Source: a virus. Taken from it: a stretch of 29,549 nucleotides of DNA. Where the stretch lies: IMG/VR virus record IMGVR_UViG_3300044624_003683, positions 1 to 29,549 of that record; one strand, 5' to 3'. Below, one piece after another: positions 7,012-13,803 of this stretch. The position numbers were made by a program, and so were the translations under genes. The notes below the pieces were generated by a model, which was given only the letters and a program-made list of their open reading frames with translations, did no database searches and was not told where the DNA came from. Within the stretch, counting starts at the first letter, position 1; every line of letters begins with the position of its first letter.

Positions 7012-7398
7012 TTAGGAGAAGATTTTTCTCAAGGAAAAGTAGACATCTTTTTGTTTATCCATTGCACTTACCGCAAAACCAAGCGCTCTCCTAATACCTT
7101 TTCTTTTAACATAGGCGTCATCCTCAGAGCAGACGGATATGCCTTGAGTTGTGCTTTTTCCATCTGGAGACGTTAAATCAATTACTGTTTCTCCACCTTT
7201 GCAATCAATAAAGAATTCCTCACATTCCTTAATATCTTCTGGCTTTGCTAGAGGTGCATGCTTTTTAGAATGGAAAGCGGCCCAAAAGGTGCGCTTTTTA
7301 CCAGTTTGAGGATCAAAGCGAAAGAATTTTCTAATGTGAGTAACTCTAACTTTGTAACCCGCTTTTCTTAATTCGTGAATGGTTGGTACTTTTTTCAT
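7012..7398 (-). CDS. Hypothetical phage protein (128 aa)
   Basis: I start this at the ATG at 7398 (MKKVPTIHELRKAGYKVRVT); the same frame is open further upstream inside the kinase-like gene. The basic N-terminal third (HIRKFFRFDPQTGKKRTFWA) could bind nucleic acid. The C-terminal part has a beta-rich segment (GGETVIDLTSPDGKSTTQGI) followed by CSEDDAYVKRKGIRRALGFA, a pattern I associate with uncharacterised phage proteins. It overlaps the kinase-like gene by 53 bases and the next gene starts 1 base after its stop. Confidence 0.65.
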   Translation of the reverse strand: MKKVPTIHELRKAGYKVRVTHIRKFFRFDPQTGKKRTFWAAFHSKKHAPLAKPEDIKECEEFFIDCKGGETVIDLTSPDGKSTTQGISVCSEDDAYVKRKGIRRALGFAVSAMDKQKDVYFSLRKIFS

Positions 7399-7813
7399 GT
7401 TTTTCTGTAATAATATTTTCAGGATCTCTCTCCTTATTCTCATTTGAAATGACCTCAAAGTCAATCAAAAAAAGCTTACCTCCATCACTTTCTACAATAT
7501 TTTTCCATCTGATATCGTTGTGATACAAATTTAATCCAGCCAAAACCTTAACCATTTCTCTTATTTGTGGCTTGAATTTATACCTGTCTTTGGGTATATA
7601 TTTTAAATTTAAAGATTGACCGCAATATTGAGTCCAAATTGTTTTTGTTTCGTCGTTAAATTTATGTAGCTTGGGTATAAAATCAAGCAAATGACCAGTA
7701 AAAAGATAAAAATCTCTTTCTTTTTTGTACTTATTCCAAGTTTGGAATACTTTTTTTACAAAATCCCCTTCTTTTTCGACAGATATTGTAGCTACGCCTT
7801 TTTTAAATTTCAT
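7346..7813 (-). CDS. Protein kinase-fold phosphotransferase (short)
   Basis: The protein has 155 residues. The catalytic-loop-like motif HNDIRWKN (H98, D100, N105) and the metal-binding IDFE (D118) twelve residues after N105 match the kinase-like superfamily that includes aminoglycoside phosphotransferases and lipopolysaccharide kinases. It lacks most of the large C-lobe found in full-length kinases, and no clear glycine-rich loop is seen, although VATISVEKEGDFVKKVF could provide strands and the ATP-binding lysine. The substrate is unknown; it might modify host protein or envelope sugar. It overlaps its neighbours by four bases upstream and by 53 bases downstream. Confidence 0.7.
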   Translation of the reverse strand: MKFKKGVATISVEKEGDFVKKVFQTWNKYKKERDFYLFTGHLLDFIPKLHKFNDETKTIWTQYCGQSLNLKYIPKDRYKFKPQIREMVKVLAGLNLYHNDIRWKNIVESDGGKLFLIDFEVISNENKERDPENIITEKHEKSTNHSRIKKSGLQS

Positions 7814-8292
7814 AAGAAAATTTCGCTAAAGAAATTTTCCCACATTTCGTGATGATTTGCAATTGAATTTTTACCATTTTTTTCAAAAACGAGCTTCGAT
7901 ACTCTTCGATAATAATCTGGAGATGGCGCTCCATGATATTTCCATCTTTTCTCCATAGCCTTGTAATAAATAGAAAGTGCAACTAAAGTTTTTTGAGCGA
8001 GCAGAAAGCCATGATCATCCGTTATATATGGTAATGGATTTGTATCCTTTAATCTATTAAAAAATATAACAGCAACCTCTTGGCATTCTTCTTTAGAATC
8101 TGCAAAAGAAGCCGTCATACATATTAAACTGAGTATGTCTAAGGGTTTAGAATTTATAAAAGTTTCTTGTTTTTCTATAATTTTTTGACCAAAAGCTTTG
8201 AATAAAAGTTCCCTTGAAGAAGGATCTTCTTTGTATATCGAACGTATTAATTTGACGGAATCGTCATCGTAAAGCTGCTCTATAAGACTCAT
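7810..8292 (-). CDS. Hypothetical protein (160 aa)
   Basis: A soluble, mostly helical protein (SLIEQLYDDDSVKLIRSIYK at the N-terminus; LVALSIYYKAMEKRWKYHGA near residue 115). The pattern resembles helical-repeat proteins, but no family is recognised. No signal peptide. The four-base ATGA overlap with the kinase-like gene suggests coupled translation and perhaps a shared role. The start follows the upstream stop by 1 base, with no Shine-Dalgarno sequence. Confidence 0.65.
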   Translation of the reverse strand: MSLIEQLYDDDSVKLIRSIYKEDPSSRELLFKAFGQKIIEKQETFINSKPLDILSLICMTASFADSKEECQEVAVIFFNRLKDTNPLPYITDDHGFLLAQKTLVALSIYYKAMEKRWKYHGAPSPDYYRRVSKLVFEKNGKNSIANHHEMWENFFSEIFL

Positions 8293-8293
8293 A

Positions 8294-8884
8294 CTATCTG
8301 TTTCTTACATCTTGAAGGTGAAGAATTTGATCGAAAACATCCAACCAAGCTTCTTTTTCTGATTTAATTTTTAATTTTTCTTTTAAAAATTTGTTTAGAT
8401 AATTTGCTTCGTCCATATTTGTCACTCTCGACATTAATTTGTACGCAATATAATCAATAGCTTCTAAATCATTATTTGAGCCGTTTTTTGCTTCTTCTAT
8501 TAGTTTGAGAGACGCTTCTTTAACCGAATCATTGGTCACTTTTTCTGAACTTCCAACTATGTAAAGTATAATTTTATTTAATTTATCTTTAGATAAGGGC
8601 ATTTTTCTGAAACTTTTATACTCTTCAGAAAGAAGAATTTTTTTTGCTTGTTCTTTATTTACGTGATCCCAGCTATAATTTGGGTGTTTTAATAGCCAAT
8701 CTACAGCCATTTCGTAGCCATTTCTACTGTATATACAATACCAATCAATTTCTTCTGCGGTTGGTACTACGCCAATCACATCAATATATGCCCTGCGTAT
8801 TAAAAATGATTCGTCTTCATTGCAAATAACTTTCGCTGCTAAAATTAGAAGGCAAATTAAAGCAATGAATGTTATTTTTTTCAT
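8294..8884 (-). CDS. Secreted protein with DUF1549 (PSCyt2)-like motif
   Basis: I start at the ATG at 8884 (196 aa); an in-frame TTG precedes it. Residues 1-22 form a Sec signal peptide (MKKITFIALICLLILAAKVI). Immediately after comes SFLIRRAYIDVIGVVPTAEE, close to the F-L-R-R-x-Y-L-D-L-x-G-x-P-P-T-x-E-E signature of DUF1549 domains, common in Planctomycetota and Verrucomicrobiota, and then WLLKHPNY, matching the usual L-L-x-S-P-x-Y. The rest is helical, without haem CXXCH motifs. It may have been captured from a host. The gene follows a terminator, so it probably has its own promoter. Confidence 0.65.
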   Translation of the reverse strand: MKKITFIALICLLILAAKVICNEDESFLIRRAYIDVIGVVPTAEEIDWYCIYSRNGYEMAVDWLLKHPNYSWDHVNKEQAKKILLSEEYKSFRKMPLSKDKLNKIILYIVGSSEKVTNDSVKEASLKLIEEAKNGSNNDLEAIDYIAYKLMSRVTNMDEANYLNKFLKEKLKIKSEKEAWLDVFDQILHLQDVRNR

Positions 8885-8890
8885 CAATTT

Positions 8891-8899
8891 AATTTACAC
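8891..8899 (-). promoter_or_regulatory. GTGTAAATT element before the secreted-protein gene
   Basis: On the minus strand GTGTAAATT lies 6 bases before the ATG at 8884 and directly follows the T-run of the terminator of the previous operon. The stretch TTTTTTGTGTAAATT is repeated before the gene starting at 14550. Candidate phage promoter -10 element. Confidence 0.4.
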
Positions 8900-8928
8900 A
8901 AAAAAACCCCGATTCTTTCGAATCGGGG
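8900..8928 (-). terminator. Rho-independent terminator
   Basis: On the minus strand, a perfect 9-bp GC-rich stem (CCCCGATTC with GAATCGGGG, 8907-8928) is capped by a GAAA tetraloop and followed by seven T residues (8900-8906). It ends the transcript of the small gene at 8952-9170. A second weaker inverted repeat (GCATAAA with TTTATGC, 8931-8947) lies just before it. Confidence 0.9.
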
Positions 8929-8951
8929 CTGCATAAACGTTTTATGCTGTT

Positions 8952-9170
8952 TTATTTCTTATCTTCTTTTTGAGACTCTTCTTTTCCAGTTTGTTTGGCT
9001 TTACCGACATTAAGAGCGAGCCAATCTACAAGTTTATACGCTTTTCCTAAAAAGGTATCATCCTTGGGCGTAGGAGTCAAGGCGGCTAGTGCAGACGCAC
9101 CAGTCACGATTGCCGTAAGAGCGTCAATAATTTGATCGCTATGCTGTGATAACCATAATATTGCTTTCAT
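8952..9170 (-). CDS. Small amphipathic or membrane protein, holin candidate (72 aa)
   Basis: The N-terminal half has a hydrophobic helix (IIDALTAIVTGASALAALTP), then the turn TPKDDTFLGKAYKLVDWLAL, and a highly charged tail (TGKEESQKEDKK). Similar short phage proteins exist with the A-L-T-P-T-P-K-D-D and D-W-L-A-L-N motifs. The hydrophobic helix with a charged C-terminus fits a holin or other small inner-membrane protein. The nearby spanins support a lysis role, but ThyX and an HNH gene lie between them. It is the last gene before a strong terminator. Confidence 0.5.
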   Translation of the reverse strand: MKAILWLSQHSDQIIDALTAIVTGASALAALTPTPKDDTFLGKAYKLVDWLALNVGKAKQTGKEESQKEDKK

Positions 9171-9171
9171 A

Positions 9172-9879
9172 CTACTCTTTACACATAAGCGCCTTCCAAG
9201 AAACTGGAAAATTCTTTTCGGCTAATTTGTAAATCATGTCTGCAATGTCTCTTGTTTCTTTTTGAGTATCTTTCTTAAGTCTTAAGCCGCAAATACGAGC
9301 AAAAGCATATAAAGATCCACTCCAATACCATTCTGTATACATATTTTGCGGCAAGATCATTCTTGCTTGTTCTGCACAAACTTGCATGTCGATCATTGCA
9401 TTGTACAGTTCTCTGCACATATTTACGACTGCTTTAGGCTGACATTCTTCAGCGAATGTTAATTCAACAAATTCGTCGTCATAACTACCTTGTTTTTTAT
9501 CTGGATTTTTTTTTCTCCACTTTTCTGGAAAATAAAATTCTGGTTCACTGTCTACGTAACGACGAGAAATTTCATTCCAAGTAAGTCCTACTTGATGCTT
9601 GCCTAATTGACGAGCAACAAAAATTGGAGCCTTGATTCTGAATTGAAGAAAACAATGGCTAAATGGAGTCCAGTGATTTTCGCGAGCCAAGAAATTAATT
9701 AATTTTTTATCAGCTTCTTTTAATTCTTTAACTGGAGATGTTACGACTATTCTGGAATCATCCCAACATTCTTTTTGATGACTTACAATATTCCAATCTG
9801 ATTGTTTGTCAAAGCTAACTCTAGCGGCATTAGCGACTGTCAAGTCGCTACCCATGTAATCAATTAAATCTACTTTCAT
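9172..9879 (-). CDS. thyX: Flavin-dependent thymidylate synthase (ThyX)
   Basis: The protein has 235 residues. The N-terminus (VDLIDYMGSDLTVANAARVS) and ENHWTPFSHCFLQFRIKAPI followed by FVARQLGKHQ and WNEISRRYVD match ThyX, which makes dTMP from dUMP using FAD, NADPH and methylene-tetrahydrofolate. The usual R-H-R-x7/8-S signature is altered here to K-H-Q with the downstream Ser retained; related phage enzymes may share this. The C-terminus (MIYKLAEKNFPVSWKALM) is also typical. Together with the dCMP deaminase it would supply thymidylate for an AT-rich genome. The ATG overlaps the HNH gene stop by four bases. Confidence 0.9.
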   Translation of the reverse strand: MKVDLIDYMGSDLTVANAARVSFDKQSDWNIVSHQKECWDDSRIVVTSPVKELKEADKKLINFLARENHWTPFSHCFLQFRIKAPIFVARQLGKHQVGLTWNEISRRYVDSEPEFYFPEKWRKKNPDKKQGSYDDEFVELTFAEECQPKAVVNMCRELYNAMIDMQVCAEQARMILPQNMYTEWYWSGSLYAFARICGLRLKKDTQKETRDIADMIYKLAEKNFPVSWKALMCKE

Positions 9880-10370
9880 TTTAAATATCTTTTATAATAA
9901 ACAATGTTATGAATTATTTTTTTGTCAACATTGTATTTTCTTGCAGTCGCATTAATAAATCCACGTTTTTTAATTAAAAGTGAATATTCGTTTCTAATTT
10001 CAGTCGCTTGTTCTATTGACAATTTTCTTTTTCTTAAAGCAGATAAATAACCTGCATGTTTTCTTTGTTCAATTGGCTTATCAAGTTGATTTTGCTTGGA
10101 CGTACCAATTTCAATATTTTGAAATGAAAAATCTAATTTATTTCCATTTAAATGACGAACTTGCATTTCTTTTTCAAAAATTGCATTTCCAAATTTTTGA
10201 TAAGCAACAAGCCTATGCACTCTAACTGCATGCCTAGAAATTGTTATTGTTGGATAGCCATCCTGCAACCAAAAATTTATTTTCTGACACAAATGATTGA
10301 AAATTTCACCATTTTCAACTCTATAACCTTTTTTAAAAGCTTCAATTATTAAAAGATTACTTTTACTCAT
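9876..10370 (-). CDS. HNH homing endonuclease
   Basis: The protein has 164 residues. The HNH core is visible: VHRLVAYQKFG (H52), VRHLNGNKLDFSFQNIEIGT (H73, N75 and the closing N-I-E-I-G-T) and SKQNQ, the arrangement of the HNH_3 family. A C-terminal helix-turn-helix-like segment (ATARKYNVDKKIIHNIV) probably binds DNA. The gene sits between the spanins and ThyX with four-base overlaps on both sides, so it is cleanly inserted in the operon and probably spreads by homing. It has no obvious promoter of its own. Confidence 0.88.
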   Translation of the reverse strand: MSKSNLLIIEAFKKGYRVENGEIFNHLCQKINFWLQDGYPTITISRHAVRVHRLVAYQKFGNAIFEKEMQVRHLNGNKLDFSFQNIEIGTSKQNQLDKPIEQRKHAGYLSALRKRKLSIEQATEIRNEYSLLIKKRGFINATARKYNVDKKIIHNIVYYKRYLK

Positions 10371-10678
10371 TTATACAAAGATTCTCTTTCTAGTTTTCTA
10401 TAACGTGCATCGCTGTGCCAAACTTCATTCGATTGAGCAATGTATCGACCATCAATAGTAATCACTTCAGTTCCCTCCTTCAGTCTTAGAATATTGGGCT
10501 GTAAGATGTTCGGCATATCTCTGTTCTGACTTGAGACGCATGAAAAGAACATCTGCCCGATCAGTAGAAGACTGAGTGCCTTCAGCGCGAAGTTTTTCGA
10601 TTTCTTCTGCGAGTTGGTTACATTTAGTTCTGGATTTTTCGAGTATATCATAATAAAAAGATTTATTTTTAAGCTCAA
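10367..10678 (-). CDS. Outer-membrane spanin lipoprotein (Rz1-like)
   Basis: In a different frame from the i-spanin gene and overlapping it by about 210 bases, this frame encodes a lipoprotein-like signal: a basic stretch QKKSKNFALK, a hydrophobic core ALSLLLIGQM and FFSC with the lipid-acceptor Cys47. The mature part is short and polar. Overlapping Rz/Rz1 genes of this type are typical lysis genes of phages of Gram-negative hosts; the pair fuses inner and outer membranes in the last step of lysis. The true start is uncertain: ATG at 10678, ATG at 10651, or a non-ATG codon nearer the lipobox. It extends 100 bases beyond the i-spanin stop. Confidence 0.7.
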   Translation of the reverse strand: MSLKINLFIMIYSKNPELNVTNSQKKSKNFALKALSLLLIGQMFFSCVSSQNRDMPNILQPNILRLKEGTEVITIDGRYIAQSNEVWHSDARYRKLERESLYK

Positions 10679-10727
10679 AATATGCTACTGCTAGTTTTAA
10701 TAAATTACTAATTAATGGTAAGATCAT
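10467..10727 (-). CDS. Inner-membrane spanin (Rz-like)
   Basis: The protein has 86 residues. The N-terminus is a hydrophobic anchor (MILPLISNLLKLAVAYFEL). The rest is a charged helical coiled coil (ILEKSRTKCNQLAEEIEKLR and RLKSEQRYAEHLTAQYSK) with a cysteine that could link dimers. This is the classic i-spanin layout, and the overlapping lipoprotein frame supports it. The gene follows the cupin gene by 1 base. Length is short compared with lambda Rz but within the range for spanins. Confidence 0.72.
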   Translation of the reverse strand: MILPLISNLLKLAVAYFELKNKSFYYDILEKSRTKCNQLAEEIEKLRAEGTQSSTDRADVLFMRLKSEQRYAEHLTAQYSKTEGGN

Positions 10728-10728
10728 A

Positions 10729-11112
10729 TTAATCGCCTTTAATTACTCTATAACTATCTTCGTCATAATGTGTAGTTGAGAATTCGAAGATTTCAGAATC
10801 TTCAATTGCTTCAATTCTATGAACTAACTCTCTTGGAATGTGAAAGCTTTCGCCTTTTTCTAAAATAATATCGTCAGCCAAAGAAATATCTTTATCCCAA
10901 CCATAAATAATTCTGACTCTGCCACTTTGGCAAAACATTACTTCATCTTTTACGATATGGTAATGCCAAGATAATTTTTTACCTTTAATTATTTTTAGTA
11001 ATTTACCGCAATAGTTTTGGTTGTTTGTGACCCAGAGTTCATAACCCCAACCTTTTGGAACTAAAGTATGAGTTTTATTATGCTGATAATCGTTTTGAAT
11101 GTATTCGCTCAT
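10729..11112 (-). CDS. Cupin-domain protein (sugar-phosphate isomerase-like)
   Basis: The protein has 127 residues. Cupin motif 1 is WHYHIVKDEVMFCQSG (H50, H52, E57) and motif 2 is SFHIPRELVHRIEA, which would bind a divalent metal. The upstream PKGWGYELWV resembles the entry strand of type II mannose-6-phosphate isomerase cupins. It could isomerise a sugar phosphate or a sugar nucleotide precursor, possibly supplying the glycosyltransferase-like gene in the same operon; that link is inference. The start overlaps the phosphoesterase stop by four bases. Confidence 0.85.
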   Translation of the reverse strand: MSEYIQNDYQHNKTHTLVPKGWGYELWVTNNQNYCGKLLKIIKGKKLSWHYHIVKDEVMFCQSGRVRIIYGWDKDISLADDIILEKGESFHIPRELVHRIEAIEDSEIFEFSTTHYDEDSYRVIKGD

Positions 11113-11837
11113 GCATTTTTAATAATTAAATTTCCTTCATCAATAATCAGAAATTGTTTTAAGTGAGTGTCGATATTGACCGTTTTTGAATTGAAACTTT
11201 TACCTCTTTTAATTTTAATTTTATCTCTTGTAGTGTGGCCGACAATTTGAGTGACGCCATCAAATACTTCGCAGTTTGTCCAGTGATTCCAAAGCAATCC
11301 TCCCTTTTGACATCTTCCGCCCCTATACATATCAACAGCAGTTAAGCATGCAGTTTGAGGACTGTCGAAAAGTCTATTTTCAATAGCTTCGTCAGCTTCT
11401 TTAACTTTTTTCTCAACTATTTCTGTCGTGAGTCCCAATACAGGATGCTTAAACCAATGAGTGCTAACGCCAGCGTGAGAAAACCAGTATGTTGTTGTAT
11501 CATCTTTTTCATGGTGAAAATATTTTATCATTTTCCAATCAGAAATCGATAATTCTAAATTAATTGCTTCATATTTTTCCAGAGTAAATCCAGTGCAGTA
11601 GTAAGCCCCTGGAGGGCGAATACGATAATTATAATCGTGATTGCCCATAAGATGAATCCTATTAGGTCTTTGCAAAGATTGCTTAAGCCATTGGGCGGTT
11701 CTTCTCGCATCTTCTACAGTGTCATTAAAGTCATCAAAATAATCTCCAATAAATATAATTTGATCAGTCCAATCTGAAATTATTTTTTCGACTTGATCTA
11801 TTTTTTGATGAATATCACCAACTACAAGAGTTTTCAT
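11109..11837 (-). CDS. Calcineurin-like metallophosphoesterase
   Basis: The protein has 242 residues. All blocks of the metallophosphatase fold are present: GDIH (residues 7-10), IFIGDYFDD (about 29-37), LMGNHDYNY, FSHAG and VGHTT. These bind two metal ions. Related phage enzymes hydrolyse phosphomonoesters or act on phosphoproteins and nucleotides; the substrate here is unknown. The tail is short. The start overlaps the end of the upstream gene by 23 bases and has no Shine-Dalgarno sequence. Confidence 0.93.
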   Translation of the reverse strand: MKTLVVGDIHQKIDQVEKIISDWTDQIIFIGDYFDDFNDTVEDARRTAQWLKQSLQRPNRIHLMGNHDYNYRIRPPGAYYCTGFTLEKYEAINLELSISDWKMIKYFHHEKDDTTTYWFSHAGVSTHWFKHPVLGLTTEIVEKKVKEADEAIENRLFDSPQTACLTAVDMYRGGRCQKGGLLWNHWTNCEVFDGVTQIVGHTTRDKIKIKRGKSFNSKTVNIDTHLKQFLIIDEGNLIIKNA

Positions 11838-12417
11838 CTGGATATTTAGATTCAGCTTTTTGTCTCAAGTATGTTTTGAAAGAAGAGTATTTGCGACTAA
11901 CTGGATAAAAGAATCTATTAATTTTCCATTCAATGTTGTTGATAAAATCCCATAATCTCCATTCTGGAGTTGAGCGAATTTTTGCCCACCTTTCTTGGAT
12001 TTTTTTACCATTCTCTTCCATTTCTTTGATATTAGTTCTCTCTATTTGAGAAACTGAAATATCTTGGACTTCACCCTTAACAATATGAGCTTTAAAAGTA
12101 ATAAAAACACTGTCTTCTCCAACCCGCCCTAAAGCATCATAAAATTCAATATATGTTGTGCGAGTATCGTGAGTAGCTTCTTGAAGTTCATTTCTGCCTC
12201 CCCAACGCTCAGTTTCGTCTCTAATGAAACCATATCTTTGTTCCATTAATTTTTTATCTTCATCGATTTTGTAGCAAAACAAACAGTTTTCTAAATCTTT
12301 TGTTTGGAAAGAGAGAAAACTATCTTCAATATCTCTTTGGATAGCTTCGAAGATGTCTTTGTCAACCAATGGTTTAATTAATTTATCTTTGACGAGAACT
12401 GTGTCAAACATGCCCAT
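11815..12417 (-). CDS. Hypothetical phage protein (MGMFDTV family-like, 200 aa)
   Basis: The N-terminal MGMFDTVLVKDK resembles a recurring family of phage proteins beginning M-G-M-F-D. The central part contains CLFCYKIDEDKK, which could be half of a metal site, and a beta-rich segment (YIEFYDALGRVGEDSVFITF). The C-terminus is helical and basic, ending in PDENSCSW. Function unknown. It starts 1 base after the stop of the 65-aa gene and overlaps the phosphoesterase start. Confidence 0.7.
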   Translation of the reverse strand: MGMFDTVLVKDKLIKPLVDKDIFEAIQRDIEDSFLSFQTKDLENCLFCYKIDEDKKLMEQRYGFIRDETERWGGRNELQEATHDTRTTYIEFYDALGRVGEDSVFITFKAHIVKGEVQDISVSQIERTNIKEMEENGKKIQERWAKIRSTPEWRLWDFINNIEWKINRFFYPVSRKYSSFKTYLRQKAESKYPDENSCSW

Positions 12418-12418
12418 A

Positions 12419-12616
12419 TTATAAGTCTTTTATCCTTTCCGCTAAAGCTTTTGACATTTTAGATTTTAAAATCAATTCGTCGGCTACACCTTTCAAATAT
12501 TTGAATGCAACTTTTCTTGAACTTTTATCTGTTTCGAGTTGATAATTCCATAAAGCTTCTTTAACGATCTGCAATTCATCTTCCGTTAATTGAAGCTGTA
12601 TAATTTTCTGGTCCAT
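12419..12616 (-). CDS. Small helical protein (65 aa)
   Basis: A short charged protein, IQLQLTEDELQIVKEALWNY followed by LETDKSSRKVAF. This looks like a beta strand followed by helices, a form common in small phage proteins of unknown role. The start lies inside the end of the glycosyltransferase-like gene (41-base overlap), suggesting coupled translation. No catalytic motif. Confidence 0.65.
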   Translation of the reverse strand: MDQKIIQLQLTEDELQIVKEALWNYQLETDKSSRKVAFKYLKGVADELILKSKMSKALAERIKDL

Positions 12617-13532
12617 AAATTAAATATTTAATGTCGTCCAATACCTTTTTCTTTTCTTGTGCCGCTTTCATATCCCAATTCACCAATAATTGAATCATAT
12701 AATCTCGATTTTCTTTTACGAAGTTATATCTTTCTTTCAACTGATCGGCATTTGAAAAAATTAAATCAGTTGTAATTGGATACTTTGAAAGCTCAATAGT
12801 ATTAATGCACTCTTCAGAGAAGAGTGGTATAACATTATAATTTAAGGACTCGTAAAATCTATTGGCTAAGTGATTGTAATAGGTGTGAGTTTTTTCATCT
12901 TCGATATAAAGTGAACAAAGGTATGGAGCTAGTCCATCTTTGTCCCATTTAATTCTGTCGATGAATTTTTCTGTTTTTACTCCAGCGTTTAAGAATTTTT
13001 CACGATTCTTCTGATGAGTACTAACGATAACGTCAGCGCTAAGATACTTACTAAAATATTTTGCTCTGTCGGCCCGAAATGAGCCATGATAAATGATGTC
13101 ATTTTTACTAGATATGTCTGTTTTTACTCGCGAATAAATTAATGAATTTAAATTAAGAATGTTCCACTTGTCTACATACTTCATTACTACCTTACTAGGT
13201 TCATGAGAATGATTTGCAATAACATCATACTTGCGTCCACGTTTAACAGCCATCCAAAGTGCGCGAGGTTCGCCCAAATTATATTCATTTGTAATGTAGA
13301 AAAGTTTGGCATTTGGACTTTGCTCTAACCACTTATAATCCACGAAAGAATAATGAGATGCGTGATTAAAGATAATAGCGTCATAGCCAGATTTAATGCT
13401 ATCATTGACTCCCTCATACGACCAGATGAGGTCTGCACCCAAGTGATCTGCGATTGTTTTTGCATTTAATAGATGTAGGTTGTTGGAAAGTTTTGGTCCA
13501 CCTTTGTGAGAATCAATGACTAGCGTTTTCAT
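12576..13532 (-). CDS. Putative glycosyltransferase-like protein
   Basis: The protein has 318 residues. It starts with a Rossmann-like strand (MKTLVIDSHKGGPKLSNNLH) and contains DAIIFNHASHY and LFYITNEYNLGEP. The C-terminal half has IIYHGSFRADRAKYFSKYL and then HLANRFYESLNYNVIPLF, resembling the donor-binding half of GT-B enzymes and phage sugar-transferring proteins. It might glycosylate modified phage DNA bases or envelope sugar, but no base-modifying gene is seen in this window. It is the first gene of a minus-strand operon. Its ATG is 6 bases after a -10-like element, suggesting a leaderless mRNA. Confidence 0.5.
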   Translation of the reverse strand: MKTLVIDSHKGGPKLSNNLHLLNAKTIADHLGADLIWSYEGVNDSIKSGYDAIIFNHASHYSFVDYKWLEQSPNAKLFYITNEYNLGEPRALWMAVKRGRKYDVIANHSHEPSKVVMKYVDKWNILNLNSLIYSRVKTDISSKNDIIYHGSFRADRAKYFSKYLSADVIVSTHQKNREKFLNAGVKTEKFIDRIKWDKDGLAPYLCSLYIEDEKTHTYYNHLANRFYESLNYNVIPLFSEECINTIELSKYPITTDLIFSNADQLKERYNFVKENRDYMIQLLVNWDMKAAQEKKKVLDDIKYLIYGPENYTASINGR

Positions 13533-13538
13533 GTGTTC

Positions 13539-13566
13539 AAAATATAGACTTTTTTCTGAAAGTCAA
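13539..13566 (-). promoter_or_regulatory. Sigma70-like promoter before the glycosyltransferase-like gene
   Basis: On the minus strand TTGACT (13561-13566), 16 bases, TATTTT (13539-13544), then 6 bases to the ATG at 13532. The arrangement is identical to the promoters at 3413 and 20231. The region is shared with the divergent gene at 13582. Confidence 0.5.
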
Positions 13567-13575
13567 GTGTAAATA
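13567..13575 (+). promoter_or_regulatory. GTGTAAATA element before the 13582 gene
   Basis: GTGTAAATA sits 6 bases before the plus-strand ATG at 13582 and directly abuts the -35 of the opposing promoter. This is the best match to the recurring GTGTAAAT element and is reminiscent of the single -10-type late promoters of T4-like phages (TATAAATA). Confidence 0.45.
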
Positions 13576-13581
13576 CTAAAT

Positions 13582-13803
13582 ATGCCGCTTCCAACTCCCA
13601 AAAAGAACCAAGAAGAAGATTCCTTTATGCAAGATTGCATGGGCGATCCCACGATGAATAAAGACTTTAAAGACCAAAAGCAAAGAGCCGCAGTTTGTTA
13701 TCGTCAATTCAGAGTCAGGAAAGACAAGAAATCAAATGCCTCAGACTCATCAGAAGTAAAATGGTCTGATGTTAGCAAAGATGGTGCGATTGGTTTGATC
13801 TAG
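13582..13803 (+). CDS. Small phage protein with MPLPTPKKNQ motif (73 aa)
   Basis: The N-terminal MPLPTPKKNQEEDSFMQDCM, then GDPTMNKDF and QRAAVCYRQF, matches a short module often found in phages, either alone or at the front of larger virion or protease proteins: two conserved cysteines and a Q-R-x-A-V-C motif. The rest is charged and probably disordered. It is an isolated plus-strand gene in the minus-strand half and has its own promoter-like element, so it may be expressed late with structural genes. Function unknown. Confidence 0.75.
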   Translation: MPLPTPKKNQEEDSFMQDCMGDPTMNKDFKDQKQRAAVCYRQFRVRKDKKSNASDSSEVKWSDVSKDGAIGLI

